Below, piece by piece: positions 1 to 10,205 of a DNA stretch of 44,892 nucleotides. Origin of the DNA: Gammaproteobacteria bacterium (lineage in GTDB: Bacteria; Pseudomonadota; Gammaproteobacteria; Steroidobacterales; GCA-2729495); the NCBI GenBank assembly GCA_020851975.1, contig JADZBS010000109.1:1-44892 (forward strand), in the 5' to 3' direction. The position numbers and the translations under genes were made by a program. How positions within the stretch are numbered: position 1 is the stretch's first letter; every line of letters starts with the position of its first letter. The notes below the pieces were generated by a model, which did no database searches, had not been told where the DNA came from, and saw only the letters and a list, made by a program, of their open reading frames with translations.

Positions 1-966
<966 letters not shown>

Positions 967-1094
967 AAGGTATCGAGATTAAAGAGAGATCCCTCACCGA
1001 ACACATCCGGAGATGTGCGCGGTTTGGTCACTCGCATCGGACTCCTCGAAGGAGCTGCGACGCGAGCGCCCGCACAAATTACCTGTTTCCCGAT

Positions 1095-1106
1095 TGTTAA
1101 AGAACA
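1095..1106 (-). promoter_or_regulatory. rrn boxA antitermination element
   Basis: On the minus strand the leader reads TGTTCTTTAACA, which matches the rRNA boxA consensus (TGCTCTTTAACA in E. coli). A boxC-like stretch (TTGTGCGGGCGCTC) follows 18 bases downstream, toward the 16S gene. A short GC hairpin lies just upstream at 1111-1127 (CCCGCG, five-base loop, CGCGGG), where boxB sits in rrn leaders. Binding of NusB/NusE here is known for the family and inferred for this copy. Confidence 0.85.
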
Positions 1107-1137
1107 AATACCCGCGAGGACCGCGGGCAGAAGCGGA

Positions 1138-1165
1138 ATTATAGCGAGGTCTCGTGACAGGTCAA
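1138..1165 (-). promoter_or_regulatory. rRNA operon promoter
   Basis: On the minus strand there is TTGACC (1160-1165), a 16-base spacer and a perfect TATAAT (1138-1143). A GC-rich stretch follows the -10, and an A-tract (the T run at about 1179-1185 on the plus strand) lies upstream of the -35 like an UP element. The elements sit about 30 bases upstream of boxA, as expected for an rrn P promoter. The promoter lies just beyond the 3' end of tyrS, so tyrS transcripts read toward the rRNA operon. Confidence 0.85.
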
Positions 1166-1196
1166 CATCTGCTGCGGACTTTTTTTGCTGGCCGAC

Positions 1197-2399
1197 TCAT
1201 CCGCGCACCGTGACGCGGGCCACGCGCCGCTTTCCGACCTGGAAAACGTGGCTCGCACCGGCTGGAATCTCGCGACGCCCGTCGGTGATCCGCTCCCCGT
1301 CGATCTTCACGGCGCCCTGCTGGAGCATCCGCAGCGCCTCGGCGGTGCTCGTCACCAGCTGCGCCTCCCGCAGCAGGTAGGCCACGCCCAGGCCCGCGCC
1401 CCTGGCCTGAACCGTGATCTCGGTGATGTCCTCGGGCAGCTCGCCGCCGGCAAAACGCCGCTGGAACGCGTCGCGTGCCTGCTGCGCGGCGTCGGCGCCG
1501 TGGAATCGCGCCACCAGCTCCATGCCGAGCCGGACCTTGATATCCCGCGGATTCGCACCCCCGGCCACAGCCTGTCTCAGCCCGGCAATGACCGACGTCG
1601 GCTCGAAGCTCAACACGTCGTAGTAACGCCACATCAGCTCGTCGGATACCGACATGACCTTGCCGAACATCTCGGCCGGCGGCTCGGTAATGCCAATGTA
1701 GTTGCCGAGAGACTTCGACATCTTGTTGACGCCGTCCAGCCCCTCGAGGAGCGGCATGGTCATGACCACCTGGGGCGGCTGCCCATAAGCCTGCTGCAAC
1801 TGGCGGCCCACCAGGAGGTTGAACTTCTGGTCGGTCCCGCCGAGTTCCACGTCGGCGCGCAGCGCCACGGAGTCGTAGCCCTGCACCAGGGGATAGAGAA
1901 ACTCGTGGATGGCGATCGGCTTGCCCGACTGGTAACGCTTGTGGAAATCGTCGCGCTCGAGCATCCGGGCCACCGTGTGCCGGGCCGCCAGCGACACCAG
2001 GTCGGCGGCACTCATCGGGCCCATCCAGCGCGAATTGAACTCCACGCGGGTGCGGTCGCGGTCGAGGATCCTGAAGATCTGGCTGGCATAGGTCTCGGCG
2101 TTGCGGCGCACGTCCTCGGGCGTCAGGGGCGGCCGGGTCGCGCTGCGGCCCGAGGGGTCGCCGATCATGCCGGTGAAGTCGCCGATCAGGAAGATGACCT
2201 CGTGGCCGAACTCCTGGAACTGGCGCATCTTGTTGATGAGCACCGTGTGACCGAGGTGCAGGTCGGGCGCTGTCGGATCGAAGCCGGCCTTGATGCGCAG
2301 CGGACGCGCCTCCCGCAACTTAGCGAGCAGGTCCGCCTCGACGAGAATGTCCTCCACCCCACGGCGCAGTTCGGTGAGCTGGGTCTCGGCATGGAGCAT
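1197..2399 (-). CDS. tyrS: Tyrosyl-tRNA synthetase (TyrZ-like, KMSKS type)
   Basis: This 400-residue protein charges tRNA-Tyr with tyrosine in the cytoplasm. The class I HIGH motif is HLGH at residues 48-51 and the second signature is a canonical KMSKS at 226-230, which marks the TyrZ-like branch rather than the KFGKT form of E. coli TyrS. A tRNA-binding S4 domain closes the protein (about 335-400). Length is normal for the family. The ATG at 2399 gives the expected N-terminus. The gene is divergent from the M23 peptidase and reads toward the rRNA operon, the same neighbourhood as tyrZ in Pseudomonas aeruginosa as I recall it. Confidence 0.96.
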   Translation of the reverse strand: MLHAETQLTELRRGVEDILVEADLLAKLREARPLRIKAGFDPTAPDLHLGHTVLINKMRQFQEFGHEVIFLIGDFTGMIGDPSGRSATRPPLTPEDVRRNAETYASQIFRILDRDRTRVEFNSRWMGPMSAADLVSLAARHTVARMLERDDFHKRYQSGKPIAIHEFLYPLVQGYDSVALRADVELGGTDQKFNLLVGRQLQQAYGQPPQVVMTMPLLEGLDGVNKMSKSLGNYIGITEPPAEMFGKVMSVSDELMWRYYDVLSFEPTSVIAGLRQAVAGGANPRDIKVRLGMELVARFHGADAAQQARDAFQRRFAGGELPEDITEITVQARGAGLGVAYLLREAQLVTSTAEALRMLQQGAVKIDGERITDGRREIPAGASHVFQVGKRRVARVTVRG

Positions 2400-2443
2400 G
2401 GCGGATGGACCGGGCCCGGCGGGGGCTGGATTCGAGGGCGCAG

Positions 2444-2472
2444 AGCATAGCCAATTCGCCGCAGGCGGTCAC
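2444..2472 (-). promoter_or_regulatory. Candidate tyrS promoter
   Basis: On the minus strand GTGACC (2467-2472) is separated by 17 bases from TATGCT (2444-2449), about 45 bases before the tyrS start. Spacing is ideal and each hexamer matches sigma70 at four or five positions. Assigned by eye. Confidence 0.5.
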
Positions 2473-2549
2473 CACGACACCCGGCGCACACCGTGAGGCG
2501 GCGGAGGGGCGCCTGGATCGTGCGACCGGTCACAAAGTGAAAAGCTTTG

Positions 2550-2579
2550 TTGACCCGGCTGTCCGGCGGCGTCGATAAT
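2550..2579 (+). promoter_or_regulatory. Candidate promoter of the M23 peptidase gene
   Basis: TTGACC (2550-2555), an 18-base spacer and GATAAT (2574-2579) lie about 50 bases before the first possible start codon. Both hexamers match the sigma70 consensus at five of six positions. Confidence 0.6.
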
Positions 2580-2629
2580 CCGGGCCGACCTGCACGCGCT
2601 GCCCGCCGGGCCGGGCGCCGGCGACGGGA

Positions 2630-4042
2630 ATGGCAACGGGAGGACGGGTGATCAGCTCAGCGCTCAGGCGCCTGCGGACGGACGGTATCGCGACCCCGGC
2701 GGTCAGCCGCACGGCTCCGTTGCAGTGGTTCGTCGCGGGCCTGTCCCTGCCGCTGCTCGCCGTTGGCCTGCTGCTCCCCGATGCCACCTACAAGGAGGCG
2801 CTGCGCCTCGACCGCGCGCTGTCCGAGATCCGCCCGGTGTTCACGCTGCCGTTGCTGCTGAACTCGGCAGACCTCCTCGCCGGCTCCTTCGGCAACCCGG
2901 TTGCCGGCACCGCCGGCCACGAATCGGTCGACCTCACCGTGCGCCGGGGCGACACCCTCGATGCGCTCTTCCGCCGCGAAGGGCTCGACCTCGCCGACCT
3001 GCAACGGATCATGCAGATCGACACGGCTCGCAAGTACCTGCGCATCCTGCGTCCGGGCGACCAGATCAGCGTCGGCCACGACGGCGGCAGCATTCTCGAG
3101 ATCAACCGCCGCATCGACCCGTTCAACACCCTGAACGTGACGCGGGCGGCCGCGGGCTTCGACGCCGGCGTCGTCGCGCTCGACTACGAGACCCGCTCCG
3201 CACGGACCAGCGGCGAGATCCGCAGCTCGCTGTTCGAGGCGGCCGCTCAGTCCGGCGTCTCCGATGGCACGATCATGAATCTCGCCGCCATCTTCGCCTC
3301 GGACATCGACTTCGTGCTCGACCTGCGCGAAGGCGACCGCTTCACGATCGTCTACGAAGAGATGTGGAACCGTGGCGACAAGCTCGCCGAAGGCGAGATC
3401 CTCGCCGCCGAGTTCGTCAACCAGGGCCGCACCTACCGCGCCGTGCGCTTCCAGAACCGCGCGGGCCAGACCGGCTACTACACGCCGGAGGGCCGCAGCC
3501 TGCGCAAGGCATTCCTCCGGGCGCCGCTCGCCTTCACCCGCGTCAGCTCCGACTTCAACCCGCGCCGCCGACACCCCATCCTCAACACCATCCGCGCCCA
3601 CACGGGCGTCGACTACGCCGCCCCGACCGGAACCGCGGTGCGCGCACCGGCCGACGGCCGCGTGAGCTTCCGTGGTCGCAAGGGTGGTTACGGCAACGCC
3701 GTGATCCTGCAACACGCCGGCGGCATCACCACGCTCTACGGCCACCTGTCGGGATTCACCAAGGCAGCCCGTCTCGGTCATCGCGTGAGCCAGGGCGAGG
3801 TCATCGGCTACGTGGGCGCAACCGGCCTCGCCACGGCCCCGCACCTGCACTACGAATACCGGGTCAACGGCCGCCACATGAACCCGCGTACCGTGAAGCT
3901 GCCGAATGCCTCCACGCCGCTCGACGCCGGCGAACGCACCGAGTTCGTCCGTGCCGCCGCCCCGCTCCTGCAGCGCCTCGACACCGGCGGCGACCGGCTG
4001 GCAGCCGGCGGCCCGCGTTCCCGCCCGGGTCGCTCCGGCTGA
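2630..4042 (+). CDS. Murein DD-metalloendopeptidase, M23 family (MepM/YebA-like)
   Basis: The protein should cut peptide cross-links in peptidoglycan in the periplasm. An N-terminal membrane anchor (about residues 28-47) is followed by a LysM/OapA-like region (about 100-150, VRRGDTLDALF), a helical middle part and a C-terminal LytM domain. Zinc ligands are intact: H324 and D328 in HTGVD, and H405 and H407 in HLHYE, so it should be active rather than an EnvC-type activator. It has 470 residues, close to MepM. The ATG at 2630 is the longest choice, but GTG at 2648 has a better ribosome binding site (GGAGGA at 2639-2644) and may be the true start. A strong 8-bp hairpin follows at 4051-4069. Confidence 0.9.
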   Translation: MATGGRVISSALRRLRTDGIATPAVSRTAPLQWFVAGLSLPLLAVGLLLPDATYKEALRLDRALSEIRPVFTLPLLLNSADLLAGSFGNPVAGTAGHESVDLTVRRGDTLDALFRREGLDLADLQRIMQIDTARKYLRILRPGDQISVGHDGGSILEINRRIDPFNTLNVTRAAAGFDAGVVALDYETRSARTSGEIRSSLFEAAAQSGVSDGTIMNLAAIFASDIDFVLDLREGDRFTIVYEEMWNRGDKLAEGEILAAEFVNQGRTYRAVRFQNRAGQTGYYTPEGRSLRKAFLRAPLAFTRVSSDFNPRRRHPILNTIRAHTGVDYAAPTGTAVRAPADGRVSFRGRKGGYGNAVILQHAGGITTLYGHLSGFTKAARLGHRVSQGEVIGYVGATGLATAPHLHYEYRVNGRHMNPRTVKLPNASTPLDAGERTEFVRAAAPLLQRLDTGGDRLAAGGPRSRPGRSG

Positions 4043-4050
4043 ACCACCCT

Positions 4051-4069
4051 GCGCCCGGACCCCGGGCGC
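4051..4069. other. GC-rich hairpin after the M23 gene
   Basis: A perfect inverted repeat (GCGCCCGG, loop ACC, CCGGGCGC) lies 9 bases after the stop codon. No T run follows, so it is not a classical intrinsic terminator. It could protect the 3' end of the mRNA or aid Rho-dependent ending. Confidence 0.5.
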
Positions 4070-4117
4070 GCTTCGGGCCGAACCCTGCGCAGAGCGATGC
4101 GCGGTCATTATGACAAC

Positions 4118-4159
4118 TGTGATCGGCCGCACAGGGCCACCGCAGGCCGCTGCTATAGT
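4118..4159 (+). promoter_or_regulatory. Candidate ppk1 promoter with CRP/Vfr-like site
   Basis: TATAGT at 4154-4159 is a good -10 element, and no convincing -35 precedes it. At 4118-4133 TGTGA-N6-GCACA matches the CRP consensus (TGTGA-N6-TCACA) with one mismatch. With a start site about 7 bases after the -10, its centre falls near -41, the class II activator position, which would explain the missing -35. This is inference from spacing and match only. Confidence 0.4.
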
Positions 4160-4233
4160 GAACCGCCTGTGGCGCTGACGCCCGCCTCCCGAATGCGACG
4201 GCACCGGCCAGGACCGCTGCCGGAGACGTCCCC

Positions 4234-6327
4234 GTGGATACGATCAACCTCAAGAACCCGGATCACTACATCAACCGCGAGCTGAGTGCGCTCGAATTCA
4301 CGCGCCGGGTCCTGCACCAGGCAAGCGACGCGTCCATTCCGCTGCTCGAACGCCTCAAGTTCCTCTGCATCGTATCGACGCACCTCGACGAGTTCTTCGA
4401 GATCCGCGTCAGCGGCGTGATGCAGCGTGCCGAGGTGGCCGGCGGACCGACCGGGCCCGACCTGATGACGCCATGCGAGTTGCTGCGGGAGATCGGCCTG
4501 CGTGCCCATGAACTCGTGGCCGCGCAGTACCGGGTGCTCAACGACGAAGTCATACCGGCCCTGCGCGCCGAGGGCATCCGCTTCGCACGGCGCAGCACCT
4601 GGAATGCAAGCCAGCGCGAGTGGCTGCGCGACTACTTCACGCGCGAGATCGAGCCCGTGCTGAGCCCGATGTCGCTCGACCCGGCGCGCCCGTTTCCACG
4701 CATCCTCAACAAGAGCCTCAATTTCATCGTCGGCCTCGAAGGCACGCACGCCTTCGGGCGCCCCGTGCAGCGCGCCATCGTCCAGGCGCCGCGTTCCCTG
4801 CCGCGCCTCATCCGGCTGCCGGCCGACCTCCCGGGCACGGGGCCCGCAGATTTCGTGTTCCTGTCCTCGGTCATCCATGCCTTCGTCGAGGACCTGTTCG
4901 TCGGCATGGAAATCAAGGGCTGCTGGCAGTTCCGCGTCACGCGCAACAGCGACCTGTACGTCGATGCGGAGGAAGTCGACGACCTGATGCACGCCCTCGA
5001 AGGCGAGCTGATCGCCAGCCGCTACGGGGCGGCCGTGCGCCTGGAGATCGCCCACGACTGCCCGGCGCCGCTGACGGACTTCCTGCTCGAGATGTTCAGC
5101 CTCGACGCCGAAGACCTCTACCGCGTCGACGGACCGGTGAACCTCAACCGCCTGCTCGCCGTGTACGACCTGGCGCGACGGCCGGACCTCACCTACCCGC
5201 CGTTCACACCGGGCGTGCCGCGCACGATCGCCGACGCCGACAACATCCTGGAGGCAATGCGCAGCCAGGAGATCCTCCTGCACCACCCGTACCAGTCGTT
5301 CGCGCCGGTGCTCGACTTCATCGGCCAGGCCGCGCAGGACCCCGATGTGCTGTCGATCAAGCTGACGCTGGACCGCACGGGCCACCGGTCACCGATCGTC
5401 GACCATCGGGTCGCCGCTGCCCAGGCCGGCACGGACGTCAGCGTGATCGTCGAGTTGCGCGCGCGTTTCGACGAAGCGGAGAACATCAATCTGGCCAACC
5501 GCCTGCAGGAAGCGGGCGCGCACGTGGTCTACGGCGTGGTCGGCTACAAGACCCACTGCAAGATGGCGCTGGTGGTGCGCCGCGAGGGTGCGCGGCTGCA
5601 GCGCTACGTCCACCTCGGCACCGGCAACTACCATCCCGGCACCGCGCGAATCTACACCGACTATGGCCTGCTCAGCACGGACCCGGTGCTCACCGAGGAC
5701 GTCCACCAGGTCTTCCTGCAGCTCACCAGCCTGATGCGCACCCCGCCGCTGCAGCGGCTGCACCAGGCACCCTTCACGCTACACCGGGAAATCCTCGACC
5801 TGATCGAGGCCGAGATCGCCAATGTGGCCGCCGGCGGCAACGGCCACATCATCGCCAAACTGAACGCGCTGGTGGAACCGGAAGTCATCCGCGCGCTGTA
5901 CCGGGCATCGGGGGCGGGCGTGATCGTGGATCTCGTCGTGCGCGGCACCTGCTGCCTGCGCCCCGGGATCCCCGGCGTCTCGGACAACATCCGCGTGCGG
6001 TCCATCGTCGGCCGCTTCCTCGAGCACTCGCGCGTGTACTACTTCCATGCCAATGGCGAGGAGACGGTGATGCTCGCCAGCGCCGACTGGATGGAGCGCA
6101 ACTTCTTCCGCCGGGTCGAGGTGGGCGTCACGATCACCGGTGATGCCCTCAAGGAGCGCCTGCTGGCCGACCTCGACACCTGCCTCGACGACAACTGCCA
6201 GGCCTGGGAACTGCGTGCCGACGGACGCTACGAACTGGTGGTTCCCGCAGCCAACGAGGTTGCGCAGGCCGCGCAACTGCTGTTCCTGCGCCAGATGGCC
6301 GATGGCATCAGCGCCGGCGGCGCCTGA
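4234..6327 (+). CDS. ppk1: Polyphosphate kinase 1
   Basis: PPK1 makes polyphosphate reversibly from ATP through a phosphohistidine intermediate. The 697-residue length, the N-terminal NRELSALEF segment and the C-terminal phospholipase-D-like halves are standard. The likely phosphorylated histidine is H460 in YVHLGTGNYH. A second conserved histidine, H598, is in RFLEHSR after the CLRPGIPG segment. The start is GTG at 4234, with GGAG eight bases ahead. The 3' end overlaps the convergent ppx gene by 20 bases. A CRP-like site and a -10 lie upstream. Confidence 0.97.
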   Translation: MDTINLKNPDHYINRELSALEFTRRVLHQASDASIPLLERLKFLCIVSTHLDEFFEIRVSGVMQRAEVAGGPTGPDLMTPCELLREIGLRAHELVAAQYRVLNDEVIPALRAEGIRFARRSTWNASQREWLRDYFTREIEPVLSPMSLDPARPFPRILNKSLNFIVGLEGTHAFGRPVQRAIVQAPRSLPRLIRLPADLPGTGPADFVFLSSVIHAFVEDLFVGMEIKGCWQFRVTRNSDLYVDAEEVDDLMHALEGELIASRYGAAVRLEIAHDCPAPLTDFLLEMFSLDAEDLYRVDGPVNLNRLLAVYDLARRPDLTYPPFTPGVPRTIADADNILEAMRSQEILLHHPYQSFAPVLDFIGQAAQDPDVLSIKLTLDRTGHRSPIVDHRVAAAQAGTDVSVIVELRARFDEAENINLANRLQEAGAHVVYGVVGYKTHCKMALVVRREGARLQRYVHLGTGNYHPGTARIYTDYGLLSTDPVLTEDVHQVFLQLTSLMRTPPLQRLHQAPFTLHREILDLIEAEIANVAAGGNGHIIAKLNALVEPEVIRALYRASGAGVIVDLVVRGTCCLRPGIPGVSDNIRVRSIVGRFLEHSRVYYFHANGEETVMLASADWMERNFFRRVEVGVTITGDALKERLLADLDTCLDDNCQAWELRADGRYELVVPAANEVAQAAQLLFLRQMADGISAGGA

Positions 6328-7840
6328 TGCGCATGCGCACGCCGACCGCCTTCAGGTGACGGCACTCCTGTTCGAGATCCGCCTGCGTGAGCGGATTGGC
6401 GCCCAGCCAGGCCGCCGGCAGCGACACCTCGACGTCGTCCCCGGCGGCGCGCAGCCGCAGCAGCGGCTCCGGCCGCGAGTGGCGTCCACGGTTGCAGAGC
6501 ACCGCCAGCCGCAGGAGGACAACGAGTCGCAGCGCGCGCGAGCGCCATTCCCGAGGTAGCGCCGCGAACGGGTCCCCGGCGAATTTGCGGCGATGGCAGC
6601 GCACGACGGCGGCGAGCAGCCGCTGCTCGTCGCGGGTGAAGCCCGGCATGTCGGCGTTCTCGAGCAGATAGGCGCCGTGGTGATGATGATGCGCGTGAGC
6701 GATGTCGAGGCCGATCTCGTGCAGCGCCCCGGCCCAGGCCAGCAGGTTGCGGTCGGCATCGCGCTGCAGGCCCCAACCGGGAGCCACCTGCTGCAACAGG
6801 CCGAGTGCGGCCTCGCCGACACGCCGCGCCTGGCCCGTATCGATGCGAAAGCGCGCCTGCATCGCCCGCACGGTGCGCACACGCACGTCCTCGTCGGTGA
6901 GCCGCCCGACCATGTCGTAGAGGATGCCCTCGCGCAGCGCCCCCTCGGCAACGACCATCCGTTGCAGTCCGAGCGCGGCCATGACCTCGACGAGGATGGC
7001 GACACCGCCCGGCAGCACCTCGGCCCGATCGGCCGCCAGCCCCGGCAGTTGCAGCCGCGACACGTGGCCGGCCGCGATCAGGCGCCGGATCAGGAACTCC
7101 AGGTCCTTCACGGTGATGCCCTTGCGGGCGCGGCCGAGCGCGGTGAGCACGTCGGCGGTCGCACGAATGGTGCCGGAAGCCCCCACGACCCGTACGGGCG
7201 TACGGTGCAGGAAACGCGCGCGCACCGGCTCGAGCTCCAGGCGTGCGACCTGACGGGCGGTGCGGAATGCGCGAGTCGTGATCCGGCCGCCTGGAAACGC
7301 CTGGGCAGTCAGGCCGACGCAGCCCATGTAGAGGCTCTCCATCACGTCTGGCCGGGAACCGCGGCCCTGGATGATCTCGGTGCTGCCGCCGCCGATGTCG
7401 ACCACGGTCTGCGTGCCACGCAGTTTCGGCAGGCTGTGGCTCACCCCGAGATAGATGAGCCGCGCCTCCTCGATGCCGGCGATGACCTCCACCGGGTGGC
7501 CGAGGGCGCGATGCGCCCGGTCGCGGAAACGCTCGGCGTCACGCCCGCGGGCCCTGCGCAGCGTATTCGTGCCCACCACGCGCACGCGCCCCGCGTGCAG
7601 GCTGCGCAGGCGCTCGCCGAACCGGGCCAGGCATGCCAGGGCGCGGCGCTGGCTGGCGGCATCAAGCCGGCTGTGCCGGTCCAGGCCGGCGGCCAGGCGC
7701 ACGGTCTCGCGCAGCCGGTCCATCACGACCAGCTGGCCATGGGAGAAGCGCGCGATGACCATGTGGAAGCTGTTCGAGCCGAGGTCGACAGCGCCGAGCA
7801 CCTGGCTGTCGGGGCGATGCCGGCCGGTGCTGCGGCTCAT
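6308..7840 (-). CDS. ppx: Exopolyphosphatase (Ppx/GppA family)
   Basis: The protein removes terminal phosphate from polyphosphate, or from pppGpp in the GppA branch. The N-terminal ASKHA ATPase fold shows the phosphate-1 loop AVDLGSNSFHM and the VVDIGGGSTE loop. A C-terminal HD-like region contains LHEIGLDIAHAHHHHHG. The 510-residue length fits Ppx. The start at 7840 (ATG) puts the first loop close to the N-terminus; GTG at 7883-7885 would add 15 residues. The Arg-rich C-terminus is encoded opposite the last codons of ppk1. Convergent placement beside ppk1 supports polyphosphate turnover as the job. Confidence 0.94.
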   Translation of the reverse strand: MSRSTGRHRPDSQVLGAVDLGSNSFHMVIARFSHGQLVVMDRLRETVRLAAGLDRHSRLDAASQRRALACLARFGERLRSLHAGRVRVVGTNTLRRARGRDAERFRDRAHRALGHPVEVIAGIEEARLIYLGVSHSLPKLRGTQTVVDIGGGSTEIIQGRGSRPDVMESLYMGCVGLTAQAFPGGRITTRAFRTARQVARLELEPVRARFLHRTPVRVVGASGTIRATADVLTALGRARKGITVKDLEFLIRRLIAAGHVSRLQLPGLAADRAEVLPGGVAILVEVMAALGLQRMVVAEGALREGILYDMVGRLTDEDVRVRTVRAMQARFRIDTGQARRVGEAALGLLQQVAPGWGLQRDADRNLLAWAGALHEIGLDIAHAHHHHHGAYLLENADMPGFTRDEQRLLAAVVRCHRRKFAGDPFAALPREWRSRALRLVVLLRLAVLCNRGRHSRPEPLLRLRAAGDDVEVSLPAAWLGANPLTQADLEQECRHLKAVGVRMRIRRRRR

Positions 7841-7850
7841 CCGCGTTGCC

Positions 7851-8531
7851 TCAGCTGGACACGACCCAGGGGAACGACTCCACACCGGCCTTCAGCCCCG
7901 CCGTGGCCGGCACGACGCGGATCACCACGCGCTGCGGCTCGAAACCGGCCGGCAGGCGCAGCTCGGTGGTGAGTTCCTCGAAGTAGCGGAAGGCGAAGCG
8001 GCGCGGTGCGCCCGCCGCCAGCGCCTCCAGGTCGAGGCTCGCCGCACGCCCGTCGCGCATGCCCTCCACCCGCACCTGGACCTCGCCGCGAACCTCGCGG
8101 CCGATCGGCTGCGGCTGGGCCAGCACGAAGCGCAGCTGCACGCTGCCGCCGGCCGCCGGCCGCAGCGAGAACTCCTGGATGGCGAGTGAACCGCGCACAC
8201 CAGCGATCCCGCGATAGAACGCCATCTCCTCCTGCTGCTCGATGAGCTTGTCCTGCAGTTCGGCAAGCTGGCGCTCGACCTGGGCGTAGGCCTGGCGATT
8301 GACCTCGGCATCGGTCTCGAGCTTCGCCAGCGATGCGGCCCGCTGGCGGTTTTCCTGACGCAGCCGTTCGAGTTCGCGGCCGAGGCGCCGCTCGGCGATG
8401 CCCGCACGCAGGGCGTTGTGTCCGGCGCGCAGTTGCCCGAGCTCGAAGGCGCCGGCGAGCGCCAGCACGACCCCGGCCCCGAGGGCGAGCTGCCGCCAGC
8501 GGCCGGGGCTCCGCCACCAGGCCGTATTCAC
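7851..8531 (-). CDS. Membrane-anchored coiled-coil protein of unknown function (DUF6776-like)
   Basis: This 226-residue protein has one N-terminal transmembrane segment (about 13-30), a long charged coiled coil (about 40-105, repeated ERLRQENRQ and [15 protein letters not shown] patterns) and a C-terminal beta-rich domain with alternating hydrophobic residues. The topology suggests a bitopic inner-membrane protein with a periplasmic domain. It lies 10 bases before ppx and overlaps the end of rppH by about 4 bases, so all three are probably cotranscribed. The DUF6776 assignment is from memory and tentative. No catalytic motif is visible. Confidence 0.75.
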   Translation of the reverse strand: MNTAWWRSPGRWRQLALGAGVVLALAGAFELGQLRAGHNALRAGIAERRLGRELERLRQENRQRAASLAKLETDAEVNRQAYAQVERQLAELQDKLIEQQEEMAFYRGIAGVRGSLAIQEFSLRPAAGGSVQLRFVLAQPQPIGREVRGEVQVRVEGMRDGRAASLDLEALAAGAPRRFAFRYFEELTTELRLPAGFEPQRVVIRVVPATAGLKAGVESFPWVVSS

Positions 8532-9067
8532 GGCGCGTGGTCCTCGTCCAGGTTCCAGTCACCAGGCCAGCGCGGTGGCGGCGGCGGACTTGGCTGCAGG
8601 TAGCCAGCCAGTTCCTCCAGGGCCTGCGCGTAGACGCGGCGCTTGAAGTGGATCACTTCCTCGACGGGTTGCCAGTAGTCGACCCAGCGCCAGCGGTCGA
8701 ACTCGGGTGTGTCGGTGGTGTCGGGCCGCAGGCGCGACTTCTCGGCACGCAGGCGCAACAGGAACCAGCGCTGCTTCTGGCCGACGCACAGCGGCCGCGC
8801 GTCGCGGCGCACGTAGCGCTCCGGCAGGCGGTAGCGCAGCCAGCCGCGTGTCGTGGCGAGGACCTCCACGTCGCCCGGGTCGAGCCCGATCTCCTCGCGC
8901 AGCTCCCGGTACATGGCCGCGCGGGGTGCCTCCCGCACGCGGATGCCGCCCTGGGGAAACTGCCAGCCTGTCTGGCCGACGCGCCCGCCGAGCAGGACCT
9001 GCCCGGATGGGTCGCTGAGCACGATGCCGACGTTGGCCCGATATCCCTGCGAATCGATGCGGTCCAA
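8528..9067 (-). CDS. rppH: RNA pyrophosphohydrolase, Nudix family
   Basis: RppH removes pyrophosphate from the 5' end of mRNAs and so starts RNase E-dependent decay. The Nudix box spans about residues 40-62 (GGIRVREA...RELREEIG) and is complete. The N-terminal [15 protein letters not shown] is the family hallmark. No ATG fits that N-terminus, so I chose TTG at 9067, which gives 179 residues with AGGA close ahead. The open frame continues upstream to 9229, but that part has no family similarity. The first gene of a likely rppH - DUF6776 - ppx operon, it is divergent from the FecCD permease. Confidence 0.9.
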   Translation of the reverse strand: MDRIDSQGYRANVGIVLSDPSGQVLLGGRVGQTGWQFPQGGIRVREAPRAAMYRELREEIGLDPGDVEVLATTRGWLRYRLPERYVRRDARPLCVGQKQRWFLLRLRAEKSRLRPDTTDTPEFDRWRWVDYWQPVEEVIHFKRRVYAQALEELAGYLQPSPPPPPRWPGDWNLDEDHAP

Positions 9068-9213
9068 TGTCCTGCGACCCTGCCGGCGAATGCGCGGGCA
9101 TTGTTCCACAAAGCCACCACGGGGCAAATGCCCGGCGCCGGTGTGCGTTTCGGTACACTGCACGCCGGCCGGCCACCGCCGTTGACGGACACGCCCCGCC
9201 GTCCCGCACCGCC

Positions 9214-10194
9214 ATGAACCGACGCGCACTCATCTTCATCGCCTGCCTGGCGTCGATGGCCGCCGTCGCGCTCGTCGTCGCCGTCGCCTTCGGCAGTGGC
9301 GCGGTCGGGCCGCGCGCCATCGTCGACCTCGTCGCCGGCAATGCCGACGCGGCCACCCGCCAGGTCGTGCTCGACCTGCGCCTGCCGCGCGCGCTGGCCG
9401 CATTCGGCAGCGGCGCAGCGCTGGCGCTCGCCGGAGCGCTCATGCAGGTGCTGCTGCGCAACCCGCTCGCCGATCCCTACATCCTCGGCACCTCCGGTGG
9501 TGCAGCGGCCTTCGCGCTGGCCTCGATGCTCGCCGGCGCGAGCGGTGCGCTGGTCGACGCCAGCGCCTTCGCCGGGGCCCTCGGCAGCACGATCCTTGTC
9601 TTCGTCATCGCCCGGGGCGGCCAGTGGGCCGCCGGCCGGCTGCTGCTCACCGGTGTCGTGGTGGCGGCCGGCTGGAGCGCGCTGGTGAGCCTGCTGCTGG
9701 CAGTCAGCCCGGAGCGCAACCTGCGCGGTGCGCTGTTCTGGCTGATGGGCGACTTCGCCTACACCGAGAGCCCGGCCGCCAGCCTGCTCGCAGCCGGGGC
9801 CGGCACGCTCGCCTGCTTCGTGCTCGGCCGCTCGCTCAACGTGCTCGCCACCGGCGACCGGCAGGCTGCCTTGCTCGGGCTGCCGGTGCGCACGCTGCGC
9901 ATCGCCATCTATTTCCTGGGCGCGGCGCTCACCTCCACGGCGGTGACCACCGCCGGCACGGTCGGCTTCGTCGGCCTGGTGGTGCCGCATCTCGTCCGCC
10001 TCGTCGCCGGCGCCGATCACCGGGTGGTGGTGCCGGGTGCCGCTCTCGCCGGCGGCACGCTGCTCGTGCTGGCCGATCTCGCGGCACGCACGGTGCTCGC
10101 CCCGCGCCAACTGCCGGTGGGCGCCATCACCGCCCTCGTCGGCGTGCCGCTCTTCCTGGTGCTGCTCGCCCGCGGCCAGCGCACCCCGGACTGA
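9214..10194 (+). CDS. FecCD-family ABC transporter permease, probably for cobalamin
   Basis: A 326-residue polytopic inner-membrane protein with about ten hydrophobic segments. Family marks are [19 protein letters not shown], the [15 protein letters not shown] segment and the C-terminal [13 protein letters not shown], where the ATPase docks. These permeases import cobalamin, haem or ferric siderophores. No ATPase or binding-protein gene adjoins it. The only matching partners here are the ATPase at 22150 and btuF at 26019, so a BtuC role is inferred. The ATG at 9214 fits the N-terminal signal anchor, but no strong ribosome binding site is visible. tyrA ends 11 bases away on the other strand. 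Confidence 0.9.
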   Translation: MNRRALIFIACLASMAAVALVVAVAFGSGAVGPRAIVDLVAGNADAATRQVVLDLRLPRALAAFGSGAALALAGALMQVLLRNPLADPYILGTSGGAAAFALASMLAGASGALVDASAFAGALGSTILVFVIARGGQWAAGRLLLTGVVVAAGWSALVSLLLAVSPERNLRGALFWLMGDFAYTESPAASLLAAGAGTLACFVLGRSLNVLATGDRQAALLGLPVRTLRIAIYFLGAALTSTAVTTAGTVGFVGLVVPHLVRLVAGADHRVVVPGAALAGGTLLVLADLAARTVLAPRQLPVGAITALVGVPLFLVLLARGQRTPD

Positions 10195-10205
10195 CGCCGC
10201 GCAGC

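Noticed and set aside
4100-4127. A Pho box before ppk1
   Set aside because: Only one seven-base half (CTGTGAT) resembles the CTGTCAT unit; the second half is missing at the right spacing. The CRP-like reading fits better.
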